Part shown: one piece after another, positions 1 through 5,841 of the stretch | Layout: each line of letters starts with the position of its first letter | Numbering within the stretch: position 1 is the stretch's first letter | Source: Pseudomonas sp. | Lineage (GTDB): Bacteria; Pseudomonadota; Gammaproteobacteria; Pseudomonadales; Pseudomonadaceae | DNA length: 5,841 nucleotides | Assembly: GCA_003525045.1 (NCBI GenBank) | Contig: DQGF01000338.1 | Span: 1 to 5,841 of the forward strand | Reading direction: 5' to 3' | The notes under the pieces: model-generated | The model's database searches: none | What the model saw: the letters and a program-made list of their open reading frames with translations, nothing else | What the model was told of the DNA's origin: nothing | Position numbers and translations under genes: made by a program

Positions 1-1724
1 GCCTTGCCGGTTTCCTTGTCGAAACCGGTATGCACGGTGCGGGTCAGTTCCTCGCCCTTGGATTTGGCTTCCACCAGGCGCGCATTGTAGCCGTCGATGT
101 TGCGCACGCCGAGCTTGGACATTTTCTTGTAGCGCTCTTCCATCTCGCGCACCGCCCATTTCAGCGCGACCACGGCCTTCTTCGGGTCGGTCACGACAGG
201 CGTCAGCAGATGCGGGATGCCGTCATAGACCGACAGCTCCAGCATTTTCGGGTCGATCATGATCAGCTTGGCGTCTTCCGGGCCCGACTTGAACAGGATC
301 GACAGGATCATGGCGTTCACACCGACCGACTTACCGGAACCGGTCGTACCAGCCACCAGCAAGTGCGGCATTTTCGCCAGGTCGGTGATGACCGGCTTGC
401 CGCCGATATCGTGACCCAGGGCCAGCGTGACCGGCGACTTGAAATTGTCGTACTCCGGCGTCGACAGCACTTCGGAGAAGCGCACGATCTGGCGGTCTTC
501 GTTCGGAATCTCGATACCGACGGTGGTCTTGCCCGGAATCACTTCCACCACCCGCACGCTGGTCACGGCCAGGGAACGGGCCAGGTCTTTCGCCAGGTTG
601 GAGATGCGGCTGACCTTGACGCCTGCCGCCGGCTGAATTTCGTAACGGGTGATCACCGGGCCCGGGTGAATCGAATCCACCGAGACTTCGACGCCAAATT
701 CCTTGAGCTTGATTTCCAGCAAATGGCCAACCGCGGCCAGGGATTCAGGCGAGTAATTGAGTTGTTTCTTTTCCGCAGGGTCGAGAATCGAAATCGGCGG
801 CAAGGTGCCCTCGACGGCGCTGTCGACGAACAGCGGCGTTTGCTTCTCTTTTTCCACGCGTTTGCTGGGCGCCGCGGGTTTCGGCGGCGCTGGCGCGATG
901 ACCGGCGGTACCTGCTTCTCGCGGTCCGACATGTGTTTGCTAAGGGCTTGTTCGCGCTCGATCAGGCGCTCCTTGACCTTGGCCTGCTCACGCTTGTCGG
1001 TGACGCTCGGCGCGACTACTTCATGCACGCGATCATCGACTTCACGCAACTGCGCGACCAATTGTTTGCGCTCGACACGGGCGGCCCACCAGCGATTCGC
1101 CGCGCTCTGGAACAGTTCGAACAGGTCGAGGGTGATCTTGCCGGTGACGTCCATCACCTTGAACCACGACAGGTCGGTGAACACCGTCAGGCCGAACAGG
1201 AACAGCGCGATGAACAGCAAGGTGCTGCCCTGGGTGTTCAATGCGTTCCTGGCCAGATCGCCGAGGCTTTCACCCAATGCACCGCCCGCACCGGCCGGCA
1301 GACCGGTCGCCGCGTGGAAATGGATATGCGCCAGCGCTGCGCCGGACAACACCAGGAACACCAGGCCGATCAGGCGCCAGGAGAACAGCCAGCCGCTCCA
1401 TTCCCAGGGTTCGTGGCGCTGACGGAAGATCTGCCAGGCCTTGACCGCCAGCAGCAGCGGAAAAATGTAGGCGAAGTAACCCAGCACCATAAACAGGATA
1501 TCGGCGCTGTAAGAGCCGGCCGGACCGCCGAAGTTCTGCACGTCGTCGATCTTGCTGTTGTGACTCCAGCCTGGATCGTCCTTGCCATAAGTCAGCAAGG
1601 CCATCATCAGGAACAGGCACAAGGCACCAATGGCGATCAATGCACCTTCCTTGAGTCGGTAGTGCAACTGCTGGCGCCAGAGCGGAACGACGGCTGGTTT
1701 AGGTGCTGCGGTGGATTTCTTCAA
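1..1724 (-). CDS. ftsK: DNA translocase FtsK, N-terminal ~574 residues (3' end outside window)
   Basis: FtsK is a septum-localised, membrane-anchored ATPase that pumps chromosomal DNA through the closing septum and activates dimer resolution at dif. The reading frame is open from a TTG at 1724 to the left edge. About four membrane segments are visible (roughly residues 27-46, 75-95, 115-134, 167-183). A charged linker follows (about 205-320, with KREQAKVKERLIEREQ), then the alpha/beta motor region. The Walker A motif GTTGSGKS is at residues 459-466 (bases 327-350) and Walker B LIMID at 487-491. The TTG start gives MKKSTAAPKP. No ATG or GTG lies in frame between it and an upstream in-frame stop, and an AGGA lies 11 bases upstream. 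The family is usually about 800 residues, so the rest of the motor and the DNA-reading gamma domain are missing here. Residues 1-497 look pseudomonad; residues 498-574 resemble alphaproteobacterial FtsK (see findings). The identity is certain; the start codon is less so. Confidence 0.96.
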   Translation of the reverse strand, partial: MKKSTAAPKPAVVPLWRQQLHYRLKEGALIAIGALCLFLMMALLTYGKDDPGWSHNSKIDDVQNFGGPAGSYSADILFMVLGYFAYIFPLLLAVKAWQIFRQRHEPWEWSGWLFSWRLIGLVFLVLSGAALAHIHFHAATGLPAGAGGALGESLGDLARNALNTQGSTLLFIALFLFGLTVFTDLSWFKVMDVTGKITLDLFELFQSAANRWWAARVERKQLVAQLREVDDRVHEVVAPSVTDKREQAKVKERLIEREQALSKHMSDREKQVPPVIAPAPPKPAAPSKRVEKEKQTPLFVDSAVEGTLPPISILDPAEKKQLNYSPESLAAVGHLLEIKLKEFGVEVSVDSIHPGPVITRYEIQPAAGVKVSRISNLAKDLARSLAVTSVRVVEVIPGKTTVGIEIPNEDRQIVRFSEVLSTPEYDNFKSPVTLALGHDIGGKPVITDLAKMPHLLVAGTTGSGKSVGVNAMILSILFKSGPEDAKLIMIDPKMLELSVYDGIPHLLTPVVTDPKKAVVALKWAVREMEERYKKMSKLGVRNIDGYNARLVEAKSKGEELTRTVHTGFDKETGK

Positions 1725-1773
1725 AACGCTTCTTTTCCTGCGCCCATGGCGCGTCCATCAGTTGAATGACTAT

Positions 1774-1796
1774 AAAAAACTGCCCAACCCAGGCAG
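1774..1796 (-). terminator. Intrinsic-terminator-like hairpin in the ftsK leader
   Basis: Read on the minus strand, CTGCC, a 7-base loop and GGCAG form a perfect 5-bp stem, immediately followed by six T. This is the layout of a rho-independent terminator. It lies about 50 bases upstream of the ftsK TTG and points toward ftsK. It could attenuate a long ftsK transcript, insulate ftsK from read-through, or end a short RNA made in the intergenic region. On the plus strand no T-run follows, so it would act in one direction only. The stem is short, so strength is uncertain. Confidence 0.5.
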
Positions 1797-1807
1797 GTAA
1801 AAAAGTT

Positions 1808-1852
1808 AACCGGTGCAACTGGGACTACTTTTAACACTGCACCCCGGTTTTT
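1808..1852. repeat. Bulged inverted repeat, possible hairpin or weak terminator
   Basis: AACCGGTGCA at 1808-1817 pairs with TGCACCCCGGTT at 1838-1849, with a two-C bulge and a 20-base loop. On the plus strand the right arm runs into TTTTT (1848-1852), so it could act as a weak terminator for transcripts antisense to ftsK. On the minus strand it would form a hairpin just before the terminator-like structure at 1774-1796. The function is inferred from shape only. Confidence 0.35.
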
Positions 1853-1971
1853 ATAAACACGGCTCGCAATGCTTATTTTGTTACAAGCACACTTGCAAGC
1901 AGGCATTGTACGGGTTTGTTCGTTCGACGCCATGCTTGCAGTCCCCGGGTGTAGCATAGCCAACAGGACAT

Positions 1972-1997
1972 TGCATGCGCTTCAATTTGAGCATGCA
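1972..1997. promoter_or_regulatory. Dyad TGCATGC-N12-GCATGCA upstream of trxB
   Basis: Two perfect 7-bp inverted arms (1972-1978 and 1991-1997) flank TCAAtTTGA-like inner symmetry. The dyad ends 35 bases before the trxB ATG. It has the size and symmetry of an operator for a dimeric regulator, but I do not recognise a known binding site. GCATGC is itself palindromic, so the arms are also direct repeats. Confidence 0.3.
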
Positions 1998-2023
1998 TTC
2001 TCTTTCGTGACAAAGGCTTATGA

Positions 2024-2992
<969 letters not shown>

Positions 2993-3005
2993 CGGCACAC
3001 TTCAC

Positions 3006-3025
3006 GGTGGGCCTGACAACCCACC
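3006..3025 (+). repeat. Small hairpin between trxB and aat
   Basis: GGTGGG (3006-3011) and CCCACC (3020-3025) form a perfect 6-bp stem with an 8-base loop, 13 bases after the trxB stop. No T-run follows (the next bases are ACTGCCCTCC), so it is not a typical intrinsic terminator. It could stabilise the trxB mRNA end or be incidental. Confidence 0.35.
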
Positions 3026-3056
3026 ACTGCCCTCCCCTTCTGCAAGCCCGGATGCC

Positions 3057-3737
3057 ATGCTGACTTGGTTACAACGCAATCCCCTGCCCTTCCCGCCGCT
3101 GGAAAAGGCCATGCGCGACCCCAACGGGCTGCTGGCGGCTGGCGGCGATCTGTCCGCCGATCGCCTGATCAAGGCCTATCGCCATGGCTGCTTTCCATGG
3201 TTCTCCGAAGGCCAGCCGATACTCTGGTGGTCGCCGGACCCGCGCACGGTGTTATTTCCCGACGAACTGCATGTCTCGCGCAGCCTGAACAAGTTGCTGC
3301 GCCAGCAACGCTATCAAGTGACCTTCGATCGGGATTTTGCCGCAGTTATCCGCGCGTGCGCCGCGCCACGGGAATATGCCGACGGCACCTGGATCACCGA
3401 AGCCATGCAGAATGCCTACCTCGAGCTGCACAAGCGTGGCTATGCGCATTCGGTGGAAGTCTGGGACCAGGGCGAACTGGTCGGCGGGCTGTATGGCCTG
3501 GCCATGGGGCAGCTGTTTTTCGGCGAGTCGATGTTCAGCCGCGCCGACAATGCCTCCAAATATGGCTTTGCCACACTGGTGCGACATCTTGAAGACGCGG
3601 GCTTTGTGCTGATCGATTGCCAGATGCCGACCGACCATCTGCACAGTCTCGGCGCCCGAGCGATACCCCGCAGCGAGTTTGCCCGCTACCTGGCGCGCCA
3701 TCTGGATCAACCCAGCTGCGCCACTTGGGTTTGCTGA
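3057..3737 (+). CDS. aat: Leucyl/phenylalanyl-tRNA-protein transferase
   Basis: Aat moves Leu or Phe from aminoacyl-tRNA onto the N-terminus of proteins that begin with Lys or Arg, marking them for ClpS and the ClpAP protease. The 226 residues agree with the usual pseudomonad length. Family motifs run in order: [10 protein letters not shown] (24-33), YRHGCFPWF (41-49), WWSPDPR (57-63), TWIT (111-114), HSVEVW (131-136), LVGGLYG (141-147), GESMFS (156-161) and DCQ (187-189). The frame stays open far upstream into trxB. ATG 3057 is chosen because [14 protein letters not shown] is the expected N-terminus and no other ATG, GTG or TTG lies in frame after the trxB stop. It lacks a recognisable Shine-Dalgarno sequence, so translation may be weak or lean on trxB translation. 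It is followed by bpt, a second N-degron transferase, 74 bases on. Confidence 0.97.
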   Translation: MLTWLQRNPLPFPPLEKAMRDPNGLLAAGGDLSADRLIKAYRHGCFPWFSEGQPILWWSPDPRTVLFPDELHVSRSLNKLLRQQRYQVTFDRDFAAVIRACAAPREYADGTWITEAMQNAYLELHKRGYAHSVEVWDQGELVGGLYGLAMGQLFFGESMFSRADNASKYGFATLVRHLEDAGFVLIDCQMPTDHLHSLGARAIPRSEFARYLARHLDQPSCATWVC

Positions 3738-3755
3738 GCGACTTTGGCGCGCGTG

Positions 3756-3795
3756 GCTTACACTTATTCAAAAGCGCTTACACTTATCCAAAAGC
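3756..3795 (+). repeat. Tandem duplication, two 20-bp units
   Basis: GCTTACACTTATTCAAAAGC (3756-3775) is followed with no gap by the same 20 bases with one change, T to C at unit position 13 (3776-3795). The pair fills over half of the aat-bpt gap and ends 5 bases before the bpt ribosome binding site. A CTTACA in unit 1 and a TACACT in unit 2 are 16 bases apart, a weak -35/-10 arrangement that the duplication itself would create. Confidence 0.85.
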
Positions 3796-3811
3796 CTATC
3801 GAGGGTTGATC

Positions 3812-4519
3812 ATGACCGAGTTGGCGCGCTTGAAGTTTTATGCCACTCAGCCCCACTCTTGCAGCTATCTGCCCGAGGAGCAGGCCACCACCTTGTTCCT
3901 CGACCCTAGTCAGCCCATGGATGTGCATGTCTACGCAGACCTGTCGGAAATGGGTTTTCGTCGCAGCGGCGATCATCTGTACCGGCCCCATTGCCAGAAT
4001 TGCAATGCGTGCGTACCGGCGCGTATCCCTGTGGCGCAATTTTCGCCCAACCGTCAGCAGAAACGCATCTTCAAGCGCAATGCGGATTTACAAGTACGTC
4101 CGGCCAGGCCCCAGTTCAGCGAAGAGTATTTCGACCTCTATCAGCGCTACATCGAGCAGCGTCATGCCGATGGCGACATGTACCCGCCGAGCCGCGATCA
4201 GTTTTGGCCCTTCCTGGTACGGGACCTGCCGTTTTCCCGATTCTACGAGTTCCGTCTCGAAGGTCGGCTGCTCGCAGTGGCTGTCACCGACTTGCTGCCC
4301 AACGGTCTGTCGGCGGTCTACACCTTCTACGAGCCCGAAGAAGAGCGCCGCAGCCTGGGGCGCTACGCGATCCTCTGGCAGATCACCGAGGCCCGGCGGC
4401 TGGCCCTGGAAGCGGTCTATCTCGGCTACTGGATCAAGAACTGCAAAAAAATGAGCTACAAGACCCAATATCGCCCTATCGAATTGCTGATTAATCAGCG
4501 CTGGGTCATCCTGAACTAG
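3812..4519 (+). CDS. bpt: Aspartate/glutamate leucyltransferase (Bpt; formerly annotated as arginyltransferase)
   Basis: Bpt transfers Leu from Leu-tRNA to proteins with N-terminal Asp or Glu, producing a primary destabilising residue read by ClpS/ClpAP. The 235 residues match the usual length. The N-terminal ATE-type domain shows [13 protein letters not shown] (9-21, Cys17) and the cysteine cluster [14 protein letters not shown] (60-73, Cys61, Cys64, Cys67). The C-terminal GNAT-like domain holds DGDMYPP (120-126), AVYTFYEP (168-175), [11 protein letters not shown] (181-191) and the signature [18 protein letters not shown] (205-222). ATG 3812 is chosen over in-frame extensions because GAGGG lies six bases upstream and [15 protein letters not shown] is the expected start. 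Older annotation calls this family arginyltransferase (ate); in bacteria the tested members load Leu. It follows aat by 74 bases, probably in the same transcript, although the duplicated repeat in the gap could carry its own signal. Confidence 0.96.
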   Translation: MTELARLKFYATQPHSCSYLPEEQATTLFLDPSQPMDVHVYADLSEMGFRRSGDHLYRPHCQNCNACVPARIPVAQFSPNRQQKRIFKRNADLQVRPARPQFSEEYFDLYQRYIEQRHADGDMYPPSRDQFWPFLVRDLPFSRFYEFRLEGRLLAVAVTDLLPNGLSAVYTFYEPEEERRSLGRYAILWQITEARRLALEAVYLGYWIKNCKKMSYKTQYRPIELLINQRWVILN

Positions 4520-4536
4520 AGCAAGCCCTAAACCCC

Positions 4537-4566
4537 TTGGCTTAAACCCCATTTTTCGGGCACAAT
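4537..4566 (+). promoter_or_regulatory. Candidate sigma-70 promoter for infA
   Basis: TTGGCT (4537-4542) and CACAAT (4561-4566) are 18 bases apart, each matching four of six consensus positions. Transcription would start near 4573, giving a leader of about 58 bases before infA. It lies in the bpt-infA gap, where no T-run terminator is seen. The prediction rests on hexamer similarity only. Confidence 0.4.
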
Positions 4567-4630
4567 GCACGCCGCTTTTGCCTGGCGCAGTTGCACCGGG
4601 CCATTCATTGGACACCGAGGGCTTTACTGC

Positions 4631-4849
4631 ATGTCGAAAGAAGACAGCTTCGAAATGGAAGGCACTGTCGTCGACACCCTGCCCAACACCATGTTTCGTG
4701 TGGAGTTGGAAAATGGGCACGTCGTAACCGCGCATATCTCCGGCAAGATGCGCAAGAACTACATTCGTATTCTTACCGGTGACAAAGTGCGCGTCGAGCT
4801 GACGCCCTATGACTTGAGCAAAGGGCGCATCACTTACCGCGCTCGCTAA
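4631..4849 (+). CDS. infA: Translation initiation factor IF-1
   Basis: IF-1 is a small cytoplasmic OB-fold protein that binds the ribosomal A site of the 30S subunit and helps IF-2 and IF-3 select initiator tRNA. The 72 residues equal the usual length and the whole protein is one S1-type OB fold. [20 protein letters not shown] starts it, followed by [22 protein letters not shown] and [20 protein letters not shown], all hallmarks of the family. GAGGG (4617-4621) sits nine bases before the ATG, and an upstream in-frame extension is not needed. The stop codon is followed after one base by a REP element, so the transcript's 3' end will carry the REPIN hairpin and then the terminator at 4983-5011. 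The gene converges on clpA, as in E. coli and other Pseudomonas. Confidence 0.98.
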
Positions 4850-4850
4850 G

Positions 4851-4948
4851 GTAGGAGCGAGCTTGCTCGCGAAAAACCTGAGAGCACCGCGTCAAGTCAG
4901 ACTCCCCGCATCATCTTTGACGACCATCGCGAGCAAGCTCGCTCCTAC
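4851..4948. repeat. REPIN 1 (inverted pair of REP sequences)
   Basis: Two 22-base arms are perfect inverse complements: 4851-4872 (begins GTAGGAGCGAGC, ends GCTCGCGA) and 4927-4948. Each arm also contains its own small hairpin, GCGAGC-TT-GCTCGC, typical of extragenic palindromes. The 54-base spacer contains a further inverted hexamer, CGTCAA (4890-4895) with TTGACG (4917-4922). Elements of this shape are short non-autonomous mobile repeats moved by RAYT (TnpA_REP) transposases encoded elsewhere; none is in this window. The left arm begins one base after the infA stop codon. Confidence 0.92.
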
Positions 4949-4982
4949 GGACATAGGGCCTGCTCGCTGATCAAGTCAATAC

Positions 4983-5011
4983 AAGACGCCCGGCTTTTGC
5001 CGGGCGTTTTT
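4983..5011 (+). terminator. Rho-independent terminator after infA
   Basis: CGCCCGGC (4987-4994), loop TTTT and GCCGGGCG (4999-5006) form a perfect 8-bp GC-rich stem followed by TTTTT (5007-5011). Weaker A-T and G-T pairing can extend the stem base. Orientation and position, 134 bases past the infA stop and beyond REPIN 1, mark it as the end of the infA transcript. Confidence 0.92.
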
Positions 5012-5046
5012 GTGTGCCTGCGATTTGCCTGCCGCACTCCGGTCAA

Positions 5047-5136
5047 TGTGGGAGCGAGCCTGCTCGCGAATGCGGTGGGTCAGCTTGCATTGATGTTGAA
5101 TGTGCCGACCTCTTCGCGAGCAGGCTCGCTCCCACA
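5047..5136. repeat. REPIN 2 (inverted pair of REP sequences)
   Basis: Two 24-base arms are perfect inverse complements: 5047-5070 (begins TGTGGGAGCGAGCC) and 5113-5136. The core is GCGAGC-CT-GCTCGC, differing from REPIN 1 at the loop and at the third base of the GTRGGAG head. The 42-base spacer keeps a decayed palindrome (GGTCAGC against GCCGACC), as seen in intact REPINs of fluorescent pseudomonads. It lies between the infA and clpA terminators, probably outside both main transcripts. Confidence 0.92.
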
Positions 5137-5161
5137 GGGGATCGGTGTACATCGGGTAGAC

Positions 5162-5193
5162 AGCAAAAAGGCGCCTTTCGGCGCCTTTTTGCT
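5162..5193. terminator. Bidirectional terminator for clpA and rightward read-through
   Basis: AGCAAAAAGGCGCC (5162-5175), loop TTTC and GGCGCCTTTTTGCT (5180-5193) form a perfect 14-bp stem with five T on the 3' side in either direction. On the minus strand it ends the clpA transcript 16 bases after the clpA stop. On the plus strand it is a second barrier after the infA terminator. Confidence 0.93.
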
Positions 5194-5208
5194 TTGTTGC
5201 GGTTAACG

Positions 5209-5841
5209 TCAGGCCATCTCAGCCGTGGTCTCGAACTCGAAGGTCAACTCGCCGTCCTTGAGATCGATGTGCACCACACCACCATGATCGGCCAGTTCGC
5301 CAAAGAGAATCTCTTCCGCCAGCGGACGCTTGATCTTGTCCTGAATCAAACGCGCCATTGGTCGAGCGCCCATTGCCGAGTCGTAGCCACCCGCTGCCAG
5401 CCAGCTGCGCGCAGCATCCGTCACTTCCAGCTGCACACGCTTGTCTTCCAGCTGCGCCTGAAGTTCGGTAAGGAACTTGTCCACCACGCTTTTGATAACC
5501 TCATGACTGAGGCGACCAAACTGGATAATGGTGTCCAGACGGTTGCGGAACTCTGGCGTGAAGCTCTTCTTGATCACTTCCATCGCATCGGACGAGTGGT
5601 CCTGATGGGTGAAACCGATCGAAGCGCGAGCGGCCGTTTCGGCACCGGCGTTGGTCGTCATGATGACGATCACGTTACGGAAGTCCGCCTTGCGCCCGTT
5701 GTTATCGGTCAGCGTACCGTGGTCCATGACCTGCAGCAGCAGGTTGAAGACTTCCGGATGCGCCTTCTCGATCTCATCGAGCAACAGCACGCAGTGAGGC
5801 TGCTTGGTGATGGCTTCGGTCAGCAGACCGCCCTGGTCGAA
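5209..5841 (-). CDS. clpA: ATP-dependent Clp protease ATP-binding subunit ClpA, C-terminal 210 residues (5' end outside window)
   Basis: ClpA is the hexameric AAA+ unfoldase that feeds substrates, including ClpS-delivered N-degron proteins, to the ClpP peptidase. Only the end of the second ATPase domain (D2) and its small C-terminal domain is present; the full protein is about 750 residues. The frame enters at the right edge as FDQGGLLTEAITKQPHC. It is followed by Walker B VLLLDEIEKAHP, sensor 1 MTTNAG (Asn at in-window residue 64), the arginine-finger region FTPEFRNRLD (Arg99/Arg101) and sensor 2 GARPMAR (Arg160). The ClpP-docking tripeptide is IGF, in ASIGFTHQD, where E. coli ClpA has IGL. 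The C-terminus is FETTAEMA, ending with TGA at 5211-5209. ClpB and ClpC are excluded by the match to ClpA through DNNGRKADFRNV and QDHSSDAMEVIKK. A bidirectional terminator follows the stop. Confidence 0.97.
   Translation of the reverse strand, partial: FDQGGLLTEAITKQPHCVLLLDEIEKAHPEVFNLLLQVMDHGTLTDNNGRKADFRNVIVIMTTNAGAETAARASIGFTHQDHSSDAMEVIKKSFTPEFRNRLDTIIQFGRLSHEVIKSVVDKFLTELQAQLEDKRVQLEVTDAARSWLAAGGYDSAMGARPMARLIQDKIKRPLAEEILFGELADHGGVVHIDLKDGELTFEFETTAEMA

Larger units (their letters stand above)
4850..5208. other. infA-clpA convergent intergenic region
   Basis: This 359-bp stretch is the meeting point of two convergent genes. It holds, in order, REPIN 1 (4851-4948), a terminator (4983-5011), REPIN 2 (5047-5136) and a bidirectional terminator (5162-5193). 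No tRNA-like fold was seen, although E. coli has serW near here. The short open frame at 4997-5206 runs through REP arms and terminators and is not a credible gene. Confidence 0.85.

Noticed and set aside
30..1769. Long plus-strand open frame (579 codons) opposite ftsK
   Set aside because: It is the antisense shadow of ftsK. Its protein is unnaturally rich in His, Arg and Gln with no recognisable domain, and the minus strand encodes a clear FtsK across the region.
1721..1963. Minus-strand open frame of 80 codons overlapping the ftsK start
   Set aside because: It begins with a TTG that has no good ribosome site, runs through both hairpins and the T-run, and has no protein-like pattern. Its stop overlapping the ftsK TTG is noted but coupling is not supported.
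3617..3811. In-frame extension of bpt upstream into aat
   Set aside because: The residues are aat in another frame plus the tandem repeat; the ribosome site and family N-terminus place the start at 3812.
4486..4499. 14-bp perfect palindrome GCTGATTAATCAGC near the end of bpt
   Set aside because: It encodes the conserved LLINQR end of Bpt and has no T-run, so it is most likely constrained by the protein.
4088..4735. Minus-strand open frame (215 codons) across bpt and infA
   Set aside because: It spans two well-identified genes on the opposite strand and shows no domain.
4851..5136. CRISPR array from the repeated GAGCGAGC motifs
   Set aside because: The repeats alternate in orientation as inverted pairs, with unequal spacing and loop-like spacers, which is REPIN structure.
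4997..5206. Small plus-strand open frame (69 codons) between infA and clpA
   Set aside because: It lies over a terminator loop, both REP arms and the second terminator, with no ribosome site; the GASLLAN-like peptide is simply translated REP sequence.

Overview
The window looks like chromosomal DNA from a Pseudomonas of the broad P. fluorescens group. The evidence is the gene order ftsK < > trxB > aat > bpt > infA > < clpA, which I know from Pseudomonas chromosomes. The proteins also have pseudomonad lengths and motifs, and the infA-clpA gap holds GTRGGAGCGAGC-type REP sequences. Species cannot be fixed from sequence alone.

Layout: (1) 1-1724, minus strand, the first ~574 codons of ftsK (membrane-anchored DNA translocase), running off the left edge. 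(2) 1725-2032, a 308-bp divergent intergenic region with an intrinsic-terminator-like hairpin facing ftsK, a second hairpin and dyads before trxB. (3) 2033-2992 trxB, thioredoxin reductase. (4) 3057-3737 aat and 3812-4519 bpt, two aminoacyl-tRNA-protein transferases, with a perfect-but-one tandem 20-bp duplication between them. (5) 4631-4849 infA (IF-1), with a plausible promoter of its own. (6) 4850-5208, non-coding: two inverted REP doublets (REPINs), each followed by a strong terminator hairpin. (7) 5209-5841, minus strand, the C-terminal 210 residues of clpA, running off the right edge.

Functionally, aat, bpt and clpA belong together. Aat and Bpt place Leu/Phe on protein N-termini (destabilising residues in the bacterial N-degron pathway), and ClpA unfolds such substrates for ClpP. 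TrxB recycles thioredoxin, IF-1 acts in translation initiation, and FtsK couples septation to chromosome segregation.

Most unusual: FtsK reads as pseudomonad through the Walker B motif. From about residue 498 (bases 1-233) it reads like the alphaproteobacterial FtsK type. This suggests a recombinant gene or a chimeric sequence join. The other genes are ordinary core genes; I do not see a new multi-gene system here.
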